Assembly (NCBI RefSeq): GCF_023336505.1
Contig: NZ_JAMAST010000002.1
Location: forward strand, 352,998 to 416,997
DNA: 64,000 nucleotides
Direction: 5' to 3'
Source: Sporolactobacillus mangiferae
Lineage (GTDB): Bacteria > Bacillota > Bacilli > Bacillales > Sporolactobacillaceae
This document shows positions 21,714 through 32,074 of the stretch, one piece after another. Both the position numbers and the translations under genes were made by a program. Each line of letters opens with the position of its first letter. Within the stretch, counting starts at the first letter, position 1. The notes beneath the pieces were generated by a model. The model worked only from the letters and a program-made list of their open reading frames with translations. It was not told the origin of the DNA and made no database searches.

Positions 21714-23867
21714 TTATGATTCATCGGTATCCGATGAAAACAGTTCAGTTGTATGACTTTTAATCGGCGTAAACGTCCGTGTATCATGAATCGCGTGTTC
21801 ACGTCTCAATGTCCGTTGTTCCGCCTGTTCAGCGAGATATTCTTGAACATTGAAAGGCGTCTTTCCGCGCCGGTCAGGTTTTTCATAATGATGATTACTG
21901 CCAAGTATCCGTGTCTTGACATTGTCACGCATCATCAGATCAAAAATATCAATGATTCTCGTCTTAATCTGTTCATTTTCAATCGGGAACATTAATTCCA
22001 CACGTCGATTCAAATTTCTCGGCATCAGATCGGCACTTGCGAGAAAAACCCGGGTTTCTCCTCCATTACCAAATAAATAGATACGGCTGTGTTCCAGATA
22101 GCGTCCGACAATTGAATGTACTTCAATGCGATCACTGATACCGGGAATACCCGTCCTCAGGCAGCAGATACCTCGAATGAGCAGCTGAATCGTTACACCG
22201 GCGGCCGATGCGCGATACAAAGCTTTAATCATTTCTTCGTCTGACAGAGCGTTCATTTTCGCGCGAATAAAAGCCGGCCTGCCCGCCTGTGCATTTTTAA
22301 TTTCAGTTTCGATTAAATCCATCAAGCTGTCGCGCAGCCACAAAGGAGCCATCACAAGCTTATGGAAATAAGGCGGCTCTGAATAACCGGACAGCATATT
22401 AAAAACATTGGATGCGTCAACACCCATCTGCTCGTTGCATGTGAGCAGCCCCATATCTGTGTAAAAGTGTGCGGTAATGTCATTGTAGTTACCGGTACCG
22501 AAATGCATATAGCGTTTAATTCCATCTGTTTCCCGGCGCACCACGAGCGCCATTTTGCAATGCGTCTTCAGGCCGACCAGACCATAGATCACATGGCATC
22601 CAGTCTTTTCCAGTTTCTGTGCCCAGTTAATATTGTTTTCTTCATCAAACCGTGCTTTCAATTCTACGAGCACCGTCACTTGTTTCCCGTTCTCGGCGGC
22701 CTTTTCCAGATATTTAATAATCGGTGAATTGCCTGAGACTCGATACAATGTCATTTTGATTGCCAGTACCTGGCGGTCCCTCGATGCCTGACGAATCAGT
22801 TCAATGACCGGATCAAAAGATTCATAAGGATGGTGCAGAAAGATGTCGCCCTCACGCATCGCATCAAATATAGAACGTTCAAGCAGGTCATAGTGAACAT
22901 ACGGACGATGAGAAGGATAGACCAGTTCCCCTGGTTCTTTGATCTGCCCCGCAAGTTTGGATAAAAACGTCAAATCAATCGGTCCATTGACCCGATAAAC
23001 ATTTTCCGCACTGACTGCAAGACGTTCAAACAATTTGGCAACGAGACGATCACTGATTCCTGCCTCCACATCAAGGTGAATGACATTTCCTCGTTCACGC
23101 AGCCTCAGCTGTTTTTCAATTTCCTTGAGCAGATCTTCAGTATCCTCCTCATCCACTTCAAGGTCCATATCCCGGATGACGCGGTAACAAGCGGCCTCAT
23201 CAAGCTCGTAGCCGACAAAAAGCTGGCTGAGATGGCGGCGAATAATATTTTCAAGCAGAATAAAACTGGTGTGTCCCTCTTGATCCGGGAGTTTAACAAC
23301 CCGTGGAAGCACATTAGGTACCTGAACGGTAACAAACTCACGGTGTGCAGCTGTGCTGTCCTTTTTATGAATGAATGCCGCAATATTAATGCTCTTATTC
23401 AGAATAAGCGGAAAAGGCCGTGACGAATCGACAGCCAGCGGTGTGAGCACCGGGTAGACTTCACGATTGAAGTAATGATCGATAAAATCGAGCTGTTTCT
23501 GCGATAACTCGGCAGGTTCGAGAATATGGATACCATGCTCATTAAGCAACTTTTTCAGCATTCGATTGTAAGTCGTATACTGCTGATTAATCATCTGATG
23601 CGCTTTTTCACTGATGGCTGTCAGCTGCTGATCCGGCCTCATGCCGGAAGGGTCGGCCTTATGGTAACCGACATTGACCATATCGATCAGCGAAGCAACA
23701 CGAACCATGAAGAACTCATCCAGATTGCTTGCGGTAATCGACAGAAACTTTACGCGTTCCAGCAGCGGATTCTCTTTATCCCTCGCCTCTTCAAGTACAC
23801 GTTCATTAAAAAGCAGCCAGCTCAACTCACGATTGCTGAAATATTCCTCACGATCAAAATTATCCAT
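21714..23867 (-). CDS. ppk: polyphosphate kinase 1
   Basis: PPK1 (717 residues) reversibly transfers the terminal phosphate of ATP to a polyphosphate chain. All four family domains appear intact: the N-terminal FSNRELSWLLFNERVLEEA block, the head domain, and two PLD-like catalytic domains. The phosphorylated histidine is expected in MHFGTGNYND (about residue 438), and a second histidine region is in YLEHSRIYLFGNG. The ATG is preceded by AAGGTGAT. It lies 11 bp downstream of ppx in one operon, so synthesis and breakdown enzymes are made together. Confidence 0.95.
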   Translation of the reverse strand: MDNFDREEYFSNRELSWLLFNERVLEEARDKENPLLERVKFLSITASNLDEFFMVRVASLIDMVNVGYHKADPSGMRPDQQLTAISEKAHQMINQQYTTYNRMLKKLLNEHGIHILEPAELSQKQLDFIDHYFNREVYPVLTPLAVDSSRPFPLILNKSINIAAFIHKKDSTAAHREFVTVQVPNVLPRVVKLPDQEGHTSFILLENIIRRHLSQLFVGYELDEAACYRVIRDMDLEVDEEDTEDLLKEIEKQLRLRERGNVIHLDVEAGISDRLVAKLFERLAVSAENVYRVNGPIDLTFLSKLAGQIKEPGELVYPSHRPYVHYDLLERSIFDAMREGDIFLHHPYESFDPVIELIRQASRDRQVLAIKMTLYRVSGNSPIIKYLEKAAENGKQVTVLVELKARFDEENNINWAQKLEKTGCHVIYGLVGLKTHCKMALVVRRETDGIKRYMHFGTGNYNDITAHFYTDMGLLTCNEQMGVDASNVFNMLSGYSEPPYFHKLVMAPLWLRDSLMDLIETEIKNAQAGRPAFIRAKMNALSDEEMIKALYRASAAGVTIQLLIRGICCLRTGIPGISDRIEVHSIVGRYLEHSRIYLFGNGGETRVFLASADLMPRNLNRRVELMFPIENEQIKTRIIDIFDLMMRDNVKTRILGSNHHYEKPDRRGKTPFNVQEYLAEQAEQRTLRREHAIHDTRTFTPIKSHTTELFSSDTDES

Positions 23868-23878
23868 TGTAAATCACC

Positions 23879-25441
23879 TTATCCTCTTAAAATCGGCTTT
23901 AGGCCAAATACTTCTTCAAAATAAGCGGATTTGTCTTTAAAAGTCTGTTTTTCAAGTGACAGATCATCATCAGAACGTGCAGTAATGATCACTTGATCAT
24001 TTTTCAGAGACACAGCAATCCGCTCCACCTTTTGCTGCCTGCTGTCGTCAAGCGCATCCGCAATACGGAGCAGTGCTGATAATTTGGCAGCCACCAAACG
24101 TCTTGCTGCCGGCAGCTTTTGAAAAGCGGAGGCGTCACTTGAAGGAGTCTCAGCGCTGTGATATCGGGCAATGATGGCGACAATTTCGCGCTCATGTTCG
24201 GAGATCCCGATAATTTCAGATGACTGGATAATATAATAAGAATGAATATAGTGGGCATTCATATCGATATAGCTTCCTGTATCCTGAAGAATTGCCGCCA
24301 GCTGAAGCAACAGCCTGTCCCTCTTGTCGAGTCCATGCAGCCTTCTTAAACGATCAAACAAATGGAGGGCAAAATGTTCCACAGTACTGATATGCTCCGG
24401 ATCACAGTTATACCGATCCGCGATATTACGTGCGGAGACAATGATGTCCTCAGTAAATGAATGATTTAAGACATTTCGATGTGTCTTCAGAAGTTCGTGA
24501 ACAATCAGGCCATCGGCAAGATCTGCATCCGACAGCAGGATACTTTCGGCCCCTGTAATTTCAAGAGTAATTTTTAAAATCATTGCGGACGGAAGCAGCT
24601 GTGAAGCCGCATCATAAGGAAGCGTATATTCCTTTGCAAGCACTTTGGGTGGGATCGCCAAAATATGGCGGTACAATTCCGTAAATCTTTTTCGACTGAT
24701 CGTGTCCGTGCCTCCACCCATAAACGTCCGTTTAAAAGCTAACAGATCCGTACCGACAAGTACAAAATTACGGATCACCACTTCTTTTGGCGCAAATTGA
24801 TGATATCCGTCAATCTTGCTTCGAATATAGTCTTCCATAATCTCAACATAGTCACTGGTCTTGCTCTCCAAATCCCCCATTAATTCGCGTATGCGGAGCG
24901 GTCCGAGCTTTATATTTCTGGAAAAAATAAAATGGCCGCTATTATACACGGTCAGTTGCATGCTGCCTGAACCAATGTCAATCAGCATGGTTCCCTGTCT
25001 GATCAGTTCATTGAAAGTATCCGTGTTATAGGCAACTGCCTGATTATGAAGAAAACGTTCTTCCGCATTGGCAAGCCATTCAACGGTAAGCCCCGTTTTT
25101 ATTCGGATCTGTTCCTTAACATACTCCGCATTTCTTGCTTCCTGGACAGAGCTTGCGGCAACCGCCCGATACTCCGTAACGCCAAAATCATCCATAATTT
25201 GTACAAAGCCGGCAAGCTGACCACACGCGCGATCGACGGTTTGAAATTCAATCATGTGATGATTATAAATATCCGCCCCAATCGAAACATCTGCTTTAAC
25301 GTACTCAATAATTGATGTATTCGTCAGATCTGCAATTTTCAGCACAAGTGTCTGCAGCCCGACGGTAATTGATGCGAACAGTTTATGTCGCGCCACCGCC
25401 CTCACCCCATAATCAATATCTCTTTTTCCAAAATCAAGCAC
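23879..25441 (-). CDS. ppx: Ppx/GppA-family exopolyphosphatase with a degenerate N-terminal motif
   Basis: About 500-520 residues of the Ppx/GppA family, expected to degrade polyphosphate. The second phosphate-binding motif is clear (LIDIGSGSMQLTVY), as is the VAASSVQEARN stretch and the C-terminal HD-like helical domain (DTGSYIDMNAHYIHS, IARYHSAE). The usual first motif DIGSNSxR near the N terminus is replaced by SITVGLQTLVLKI. The frame opens with GTG at 25441 without an SD; a GTG further in at about 25396 is possible. It precedes ppk. Confidence 0.85.
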   Translation of the reverse strand: MLDFGKRDIDYGVRAVARHKLFASITVGLQTLVLKIADLTNTSIIEYVKADVSIGADIYNHHMIEFQTVDRACGQLAGFVQIMDDFGVTEYRAVAASSVQEARNAEYVKEQIRIKTGLTVEWLANAEERFLHNQAVAYNTDTFNELIRQGTMLIDIGSGSMQLTVYNSGHFIFSRNIKLGPLRIRELMGDLESKTSDYVEIMEDYIRSKIDGYHQFAPKEVVIRNFVLVGTDLLAFKRTFMGGGTDTISRKRFTELYRHILAIPPKVLAKEYTLPYDAASQLLPSAMILKITLEITGAESILLSDADLADGLIVHELLKTHRNVLNHSFTEDIIVSARNIADRYNCDPEHISTVEHFALHLFDRLRRLHGLDKRDRLLLQLAAILQDTGSYIDMNAHYIHSYYIIQSSEIIGISEHEREIVAIIARYHSAETPSSDASAFQKLPAARRLVAAKLSALLRIADALDDSRQQKVERIAVSLKNDQVIITARSDDDLSLEKQTFKDKSAYFEEVFGLKPILRG

Positions 25442-25654
25442 TTAGTATTTATTATACGTTATATTGGACCAGGTATGAAAACCCAATCCCATAATTTACG
25501 AAAATTTTACATGATCTATTCAGCGAAAAGAAAACGAACGGCTGACTGGCAATCCGAACACCCGTAACCCATCTGCATTTTCCCTGGCTACAGTTCAATC
25601 AACAGGCAAAAGACATGGACGGTGAGGCGTTGCATGTTTCTTAAAAAGCCTTTT

Positions 25655-25743
25655 TAGAAAACCTGGCTTCGCCAAGTCTCTGGCAAAGGCAAAGATGCCG
25701 TCGCATATATACATAAGCCGCCGAATTTCAAACTTTCTTATAG
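25655..25743 (-). repeat. family A element, short form, copy A3
   Basis: About 89 nt between gltD and ppx. Read leftward it starts ACTACTATAAGAAAGT within about 6 nt of the gltD terminator T-run and ends in a CTTGGC/GCCAGG hairpin plus TTTTCTA. Confidence 0.75.
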
Positions 25744-25748
25744 TAGTA

Positions 25749-25791
25749 TAAAAAGAGTGCCCTAAAGCGAAAACTCACTTTAGTGACACTC
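25749..25791 (-). terminator. intrinsic terminator of gltAB
   Basis: Leftward stem GAGTG...CTAAAG / CTTTAG...CACTC followed by TTTTTATA, about 50 bp past the gltD stop. Confidence 0.85.
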
Positions 25792-25838
25792 ACAGGAATT
25801 AATTGATCTTTTGAATTTACGAGAAAGAAGGCCGTTGA

Positions 25839-27278
25839 TCATTGTTCATCCAGATACAGATCAACCGCAGCAGCCGCTTTTCTTCCTTCTTCAATTGCCC
25901 ACACAATCAGACTGGCTCCCCTGCGCACATCGCCTGCTGCAAAAATGCCAGGCTGGTTTGTCTGATAGCGGAACGGATCGGCCTTAACGACCGGTCGTGA
26001 TGAACTGCGCACCACATTAAAATCTTCAAATACTCGATCTTCAGCGCCCTGGAAACCAATTGCGATCAGGACCAGGTCTGCCTTCCAAGTCTTCCTTTCA
26101 GTTTCGTTATGATTTTTAAATGAACCGGTAATCAGTTCACGTACATGACCATTTTCATCACCGACGAACTGCTTAGTCTCAACATAATACTCACGCGGAT
26201 CTTTGCCCAGCACCTCGACGGCTTCTTCATACGCATAATCAACCGAAAACACATTCGGATGTTCCGGCCATGGATTGTTTTCCGAACGCTGATCCGGAAG
26301 CCGGCCATGTTTGCCGAATTGGACAACACTTTTACATCCCTGGCGGATTGCTGTAGCAACACAGTCTTCGCCTGTATCCCCGCCACCGATGACAATCACA
26401 TGCTTCCCTTTTGCTTGATCATCGCCCTTTAAGGGCTCTCCATACAGCAAATGCCGGTTGCTAGCCGTTAAATACTGCATTGCCGGTAAAATGCCTGCCA
26501 ATTCACGGCCTTCAAGGTGTACATCACGAGGCTTTCCGGCACCGGTACAGAGAACAATTGCGTCAAACGTCTGCTTTAATTCTTCGACACCGATTGTATT
26601 GCCGACGTCCACCTTGGTTTTAAAAATGATCCCTTCTTCTTCCAGCAAACGGATCCGGCGATCAACAACGTCCTTCTCGATTTTCATGCTTGGGATGCCA
26701 TACATCAGTAAGCCGCCCGGCCGATCCGACCGTTCAAAAACAGTCACTTCATGGCCAATCTTATTCAACTGATCAGCACAAGCGAGCCCCGCAGGTCCGG
26801 AACCGATAACAGCTATTTTTTTGCCGGTCCGTTTCTTCGGCGGTTTCGGAACAACCCAGCCCTCCTCGAATGCACGATCAATGATCGCTCTTTCAATCGA
26901 CTTAATCGATACCGGATCACTGATAAAACCGGCAGTGCATGATCCCTCGCACGGTGCCGGGCAGGCTTTCGATGTAAACTCCGGAAAATTATTCGTTTTC
27001 GCTAACCGGTCATAGGCTTCTTTCCATAAACCACGATAGACAAGATCATTCCATTCGGGAATCAGATTGTGGATTGGGCAACCGGCAGTGCCTCGATTAA
27101 GCTGCACACCGATCTGGCAGTAGGGTGTGCCACAATCCATGCAGCGGGCCGCCTGATTTTTCACGTCTTTTTCCGCAAGCGGAATTTTATACTCGTTCCA
27201 ATCATGAATGCGTTCGGACGGTTTTCGTTCTTTTTGATTCTGTTTCTCTATATTCAGAAAACCCATTAATTGTCCCAT
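25839..27278 (-). CDS. gltD: glutamate synthase (NADPH) small subunit
   Basis: Flavoprotein (479 residues) that passes electrons from NAD(P)H through FAD and Fe-S clusters to the large subunit. The N-terminal cysteines for two [4Fe-4S] clusters are visible (CMDCGTPYC, CPIHN, CPAPCEGSC). FAD and NADPH folds follow (AVIGSGPAGLACADQL and IGGGDTGEDC). In B. subtilis the gene is called gltB. The start MGQLMGFLNIE aligns with that protein. It lies about 55 bp after the large subunit gene. Confidence 0.95.
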   Translation of the reverse strand: MGQLMGFLNIEKQNQKERKPSERIHDWNEYKIPLAEKDVKNQAARCMDCGTPYCQIGVQLNRGTAGCPIHNLIPEWNDLVYRGLWKEAYDRLAKTNNFPEFTSKACPAPCEGSCTAGFISDPVSIKSIERAIIDRAFEEGWVVPKPPKKRTGKKIAVIGSGPAGLACADQLNKIGHEVTVFERSDRPGGLLMYGIPSMKIEKDVVDRRIRLLEEEGIIFKTKVDVGNTIGVEELKQTFDAIVLCTGAGKPRDVHLEGRELAGILPAMQYLTASNRHLLYGEPLKGDDQAKGKHVIVIGGGDTGEDCVATAIRQGCKSVVQFGKHGRLPDQRSENNPWPEHPNVFSVDYAYEEAVEVLGKDPREYYVETKQFVGDENGHVRELITGSFKNHNETERKTWKADLVLIAIGFQGAEDRVFEDFNVVRSSSRPVVKADPFRYQTNQPGIFAAGDVRRGASLIVWAIEEGRKAAAAVDLYLDEQ

Positions 27279-27333
27279 GTGTCAACTTCATCCTTTCAAA
27301 AATTGATCCTTTTGATGAAAATCCGCACTTAGC

Positions 27334-30300
27334 TCAGACAGGTAAATACGTAGAGTTGCGGACATTGAGTTTTCCCTGCTTTTTCAAATCGAACGCCCGT
27401 TCCTTCGCCTGTTCTCCGTTCAATCCCTGAGATTCGCACTGTTCAATCTGCTCAAGTATCGCTTCATAATCACGTGGAATGACTTTAATCATCCGCTGGA
27501 CAGTGGCTTTCCAATTTAAAATCGCCTGTTCCGCTCTGGGGCTTCCCGTGTGATCAAAGTGGTTCTTGATAAGCCGGTAAACAGTGTCCTGTTCCTTCTC
27601 TCCAGTAAGTGGTTCAATATTTACAAGTTCTTTATTGATTCGGCGTATCGTCTGATCCGGATTTCCTTCCGGGAGAATATAGGCAGTACCGCCAGACATT
27701 CCAGCTGCAAAATTTCGACCGATGGAGCCCAAAACAACGACTTTGCCCCCGGTCATGTATTCACAGCCATTCTCTCCAACGCCCTCAATCACCGCATCGG
27801 CACCGCTGTTACGTACACAGAAGCGTCCGCCCGCACTCCCGCGCACATAAGCCTCTCCGCTTGTTGCCCCAAACAAAGCAACATTGCCTGCCATGGCCTG
27901 TGCTTCTGAACCCATGTCGGCAGATGCCTCTGATTTAATGATAACCTTTCCGCCGGACAGACCTTTTCCTACATAATCGTTGGCGTCCCCGGTCAGAATC
28001 ATGGTTACTCCCTTGGGAATAAAGGAAGCGAAACTTTGTCCCGCGCTTCCGGTAAAAGACAGCGTAATCGTATCCTCCGGAAGTCCTTTGCCTTCAGTTG
28101 CACGGGAAATGAAATAACCTAATGTTGATCCGACCGTTCGATCAGAATTTTTCAGCTTGTAAACCAGATGAACCGGCCGTTTATTTTCAATCGTTGACAG
28201 GCAGGTCGCTACCAGATTACGTTCATCGAATCTCCGTTCCACATGATGCTCCTGGGCGCGTGCAAAATGACGTTTGCAAACATCACTTTCTGCCTGATAG
28301 AGCAGGTCGGACAGATCCAGTGTCCGCGCCTTCCAGTGACTGTGTACTTCCTTCTTAATCCTGAGCAGGTGCGCCTGACCAATCACTTCATCAAGAGATC
28401 GATAGCCAAGCTGTGCCAGCTGTTCGCGAATATCCTGAGCAATAAAAGTCATAAAATGAATGATGTGTTCTGGTTTTCCCATAAAATTCTTGCGCAATTC
28501 CGGGTTCTGCGTTGCAATACCGACCGGACAGGAATCCAAATGACAGGCGCGCATCATGAGACAGCCAAGAACGACAAGCGGTGCAGTGGCAAAGCCGAAT
28601 TCTTCAGCCCCCAGACATGCAGCAACCAGCACATCACGCCCGGTCATCAATTTACCATCCGTTTCCAGACGAACACGATCGCGAAGTCCGTTCTTCATCA
28701 ATGTCTGATGGGCTTCGGCCAGTCCGATTTCCCAGGGAAGCCCCGCGTGCTTAATGCTTGTTTTTGACGCTGCGCCTGTACCCCCGTCATGACCGCTGAT
28801 CAGGATCACATCCGCCTTGCCTTTGGCAACACCGGCCGCAATGGTGCCTACGCCGCCCTTGGCCACCAGTTTTACACTGATTCTGGCCTTCGGGTTGCTC
28901 GATTTCAAATCATAAATGAGTTGTGCCAAATCTTCAATTGAATAAATATCATGATGCGGCGGTGGTGAAATTAACGCTACACCAGTAGTCGCATGGCGAG
29001 TACGGGCAATCCACGGATAAACTTTGCCGGCAGGAAGTTGCCCGCCTTCTCCCGGTTTCGCGCCCTGTGCCATTTTAATCTGCAGCTCGTCTGCTTCGGA
29101 CAAATAATAGCTGGTCACACCAAACCTTGCGGAAGCGACCTGCTTTATGGCGCTTCTTCGCCAATCTCCATTCGACTGACGAAGAAAGCGCTCTGCGTCC
29201 TCGCCGCCTTCACCACTGTTACTTTTCCCGCCAATGCGGTTCATGGCAATCGCCATTGCTTCATGAGCTTCCTTACTGATTGATCCGTAAGACATAGCTC
29301 CTGTTTTAAAACGCTTCAAAATATTTTCTACGGATTCGACTTCATCCAGTGGGATCGGCTCTCGATCTTTTTCAAAAGTGAGCAGGCTGCGAATGGTTGA
29401 AAACGGTGCATGATCGACCATTTTTGCATACTCTTTATAAAGCTGATAGTCATTTGTACGTGCTGCCTGCTGTAACGTGTGAACAATCAATGGCTCAATT
29501 TTATGCTGCTCTCCGCCTTGCCGCCATTGCAGCGTACTGCCTGGATCCAGCGGTTTCATCTCGCCCTTTCTGTTTTCCGCTACCGCTTTTTTGTGACGCA
29601 GTGCCGTCTCAATTTCGATTTCTTCCAAACCGATACCGCCAATTTGAGACACTGTTCCTCTAAAATATTTTTGAATCAATTCATTCGAAAGTCCAAGCGC
29701 TTCAAAAGTCTGTGCACCTCGATAACTCTGAATTGACGAAATGCCCACTTTGGACATAATTTTCACGATGCCTGCCACAAGTGCCTTGATATAATTCTGT
29801 TCAGCCTTTTCTTCTGTGCCATCTAAATGCCCGGTGGAAATCAACGAATGAACCGTATCAATCGCCAGGTAAGGATGGATGGCATCCGCCCCATACCCAA
29901 GCAAAGCGGCGACCTGATGGCTGTCCCTCGGTTCACCCGAATCAACAATCAGACTGATCTGTGGCCGTGTCCCCTGCTCAATCAAATGATGATGCAGCGC
30001 GCTGACTGCCAGCAGAGATGGAATCGGCAAGTGTTTTTCATCAACGTTGCGATCTGAAAGAATGATTAAAGAGACACCCTTGTGAATCAGCTGATCAACC
30101 TGCAGAATCAGCTGGTCAACGGCTTTAGGCAGTCCTAGACTGCCTTCCTTACTCAAATAAGTTAAGAAAACCGTCTGTGTTTTCAAATTCTGGTGATGCA
30201 GATCCTGAAACGCCTTCCGGTCAAGAATCGGATGCCGCAACCGAATTTGCGGGGTAATCTTCTGGTTGGAAGGAAGCAGGCTGATCTGCGGACCGAGCCA

Positions 30301-31884
30301 GGTCACTTTGGACATGACACGCGCCTCTCGTATTGCATCAATCGGCGGATTGGTCACCTGTGAAAACCACTGCTTAAAATAATCAAAAAGCAGCTGTGAT
30401 TTATTGGACAGTACGGCAAGCGGTGTATCATTGCCCATCGATCCAGTCGGTTCCTTCCCCTTTTCCGCCATCGGCTGAATGGCCTTTGTGACATCTTCAT
30501 AGGTATAGCCAAATACCTTTTGCTGAAAGAGTCGCTGAGCATCAGGAAGCACAACACCCGCACCATTCCCTCCTGTCAGCTCAACGACCGATTTTTTCAG
30601 CAGATCGGCATAATCAACGGATAAGCAGATTTTCTTTTTTAATTCATCGCTCGGAATGATGCGCCCTTCTTCAGTGTCGATCAGGAGAAGCTGCCCTGGT
30701 TTCAAGTGACAGCGTGCCTTGATATTTTCGGGATCCAGATCCGCAACGCCGACTTCTGAAGAAAAGACGACTTTATCATCATTGGTGATATAATAACGTG
30801 CCGGCCGCAGTCCGTTGCGATCCAGAATCGCCCCGATCTGCTTCCCATTACAGAAACCAAGCGCCATCGGACCATCCCATGGTTCCATGGCCCTGCTGTG
30901 AAATTCATAGAAATCCCGTAAATATCCGGGGAGTTCTGTATCACCTTCCCATGGCTCCGGTACCATCATCATCACTGCGTGCGGCAGTGAAAAACCGTGG
31001 TACGTCAAAAATTCGAGCACATTATCGAAGATGGCCGAGTCGCTTCCTTCCGGATCAATAATTTGCGGAAGCTTGCCCCCGTTCAACGTTTTCGCTTTCG
31101 CATTAAACCAGCTCATATTGCCACGTATTGTATTGATTTCCCCGTTGTGTACAATCATTCGGTTTGGATGCGCACGCTCCCAGCTTGGAAAAGTATTCGT
31201 GCTGTACCTTGAGTGGACCAGAGCAAGTGCGGAAACAAAACGTTCATCTTGCAGATCTGTATAAAAAGCCGACACCTCTTTTGCCCGGAGCATTCCCTTA
31301 TATACAAGAGTCCGACTTGAGAGGCTGGCAACGTAAACTTCGTCTTTCAGTTTAGCTTCTATCGCTTTACGAAGTAAATACAGCCTGGAATCCAGTTCAG
31401 ATCCGGAGTCCTGATTGGCCGTTCCGATAAACATCTGATACATATATGGTGCTTTACTTCTCGCCAGTCGGCTGATTTCATTCTCATCAATGGGTACATC
31501 ACGTTCGCCATATAGCCTTAAATTACGCGCAGCAATGCAGGCTTTAATTTTGCCGATCGCAACCAAACGGCTTGATCGATCCTGCGGCATAAAAAACATA
31601 CCGACCCCGTAATGACCTGCTTCAGGAAGTTTAAACGTGCATACTTCCTGAAAATAACGGTCGGGTATTTGCACAAGAATACCGGCACCGTCCCCGGTCT
31701 TTCCATCCGCTGCTTTTCCGGCACGGTGATCCAGCCTTGCCAGCATTTCAAGTGCGGTTCTGACAATTTCATTAGATGCCCTTCCTTTAATATCTGCATA
31801 CAATCCAATACCGCACGCATCATGTTCAAATTCGGGGCGGTAAAGTCCTTCCGGCTTCTCTCTCGTCTGAGCCTGGCTCATCAT
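27334..31884 (-). CDS. gltB: glutamate synthase (NADPH) large subunit
   Basis: Large subunit of about 1516 residues (named gltA in B. subtilis). The class II glutaminase domain starts after a propeptide at the nucleophile C24 (EHDACGIGLYA). The central and FMN-binding synthase domains contain the [3Fe-4S] cysteines in CLMMRACHLDSCPVG. The C-terminal beta-helix has repeated GG-rich turns. It transfers the glutamine amide to 2-oxoglutarate. I place the start at 31884 with AAGGAAGG upstream; a frame about 30 residues longer has no SD. Expression is probably activated by the divergent GltC. Confidence 0.96.
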   Translation of the reverse strand: MMSQAQTREKPEGLYRPEFEHDACGIGLYADIKGRASNEIVRTALEMLARLDHRAGKAADGKTGDGAGILVQIPDRYFQEVCTFKLPEAGHYGVGMFFMPQDRSSRLVAIGKIKACIAARNLRLYGERDVPIDENEISRLARSKAPYMYQMFIGTANQDSGSELDSRLYLLRKAIEAKLKDEVYVASLSSRTLVYKGMLRAKEVSAFYTDLQDERFVSALALVHSRYSTNTFPSWERAHPNRMIVHNGEINTIRGNMSWFNAKAKTLNGGKLPQIIDPEGSDSAIFDNVLEFLTYHGFSLPHAVMMMVPEPWEGDTELPGYLRDFYEFHSRAMEPWDGPMALGFCNGKQIGAILDRNGLRPARYYITNDDKVVFSSEVGVADLDPENIKARCHLKPGQLLLIDTEEGRIIPSDELKKKICLSVDYADLLKKSVVELTGGNGAGVVLPDAQRLFQQKVFGYTYEDVTKAIQPMAEKGKEPTGSMGNDTPLAVLSNKSQLLFDYFKQWFSQVTNPPIDAIREARVMSKVTWLGPQISLLPSNQKITPQIRLRHPILDRKAFQDLHHQNLKTQTVFLTYLSKEGSLGLPKAVDQLILQVDQLIHKGVSLIILSDRNVDEKHLPIPSLLAVSALHHHLIEQGTRPQISLIVDSGEPRDSHQVAALLGYGADAIHPYLAIDTVHSLISTGHLDGTEEKAEQNYIKALVAGIVKIMSKVGISSIQSYRGAQTFEALGLSNELIQKYFRGTVSQIGGIGLEEIEIETALRHKKAVAENRKGEMKPLDPGSTLQWRQGGEQHKIEPLIVHTLQQAARTNDYQLYKEYAKMVDHAPFSTIRSLLTFEKDREPIPLDEVESVENILKRFKTGAMSYGSISKEAHEAMAIAMNRIGGKSNSGEGGEDAERFLRQSNGDWRRSAIKQVASARFGVTSYYLSEADELQIKMAQGAKPGEGGQLPAGKVYPWIARTRHATTGVALISPPPHHDIYSIEDLAQLIYDLKSSNPKARISVKLVAKGGVGTIAAGVAKGKADVILISGHDGGTGAASKTSIKHAGLPWEIGLAEAHQTLMKNGLRDRVRLETDGKLMTGRDVLVAACLGAEEFGFATAPLVVLGCLMMRACHLDSCPVGIATQNPELRKNFMGKPEHIIHFMTFIAQDIREQLAQLGYRSLDEVIGQAHLLRIKKEVHSHWKARTLDLSDLLYQAESDVCKRHFARAQEHHVERRFDERNLVATCLSTIENKRPVHLVYKLKNSDRTVGSTLGYFISRATEGKGLPEDTITLSFTGSAGQSFASFIPKGVTMILTGDANDYVGKGLSGGKVIIKSEASADMGSEAQAMAGNVALFGATSGEAYVRGSAGGRFCVRNSGADAVIEGVGENGCEYMTGGKVVVLGSIGRNFAAGMSGGTAYILPEGNPDQTIRRINKELVNIEPLTGEKEQDTVYRLIKNHFDHTGSPRAEQAILNWKATVQRMIKVIPRDYEAILEQIEQCESQGLNGEQAKERAFDLKKQGKLNVRNSTYLPV

Positions 31885-32001
31885 AAACCTCATCCTTCCT
31901 TCTGTTTGCAATCCCGCATCGTATATGTGCGATTTTTCTGAAAAATTTCTATCTCTGTATATTCGATATGAGACCAAATGTATGGTGCTTACATTCTACT
32001 C

Positions 32002-32030
32002 TTTTCATATTATTCTTTACAATATATAAT
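32002..32030 (+). promoter_or_regulatory. gltC promoter in the divergent glt region
   Basis: -35 TTTTCA (32002-32007), 17-nt spacer, perfect -10 TATAAT (32025-32030). An ATGAGA (31968) and TCTCAT (32045) pair flank the divergent region and could be part of GltC operators, but I cannot define the GltC boxes with confidence. Confidence 0.6.
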
Positions 32031-32074
32031 TTAGAATAAATTAATCTCATTTTCAGATGAATGGGGCTTTCAAA

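Noticed and set aside
28243..28767. 174-codon frame antisense to gltB
   Set aside because: Complement of a highly conserved gene; no independent evidence.
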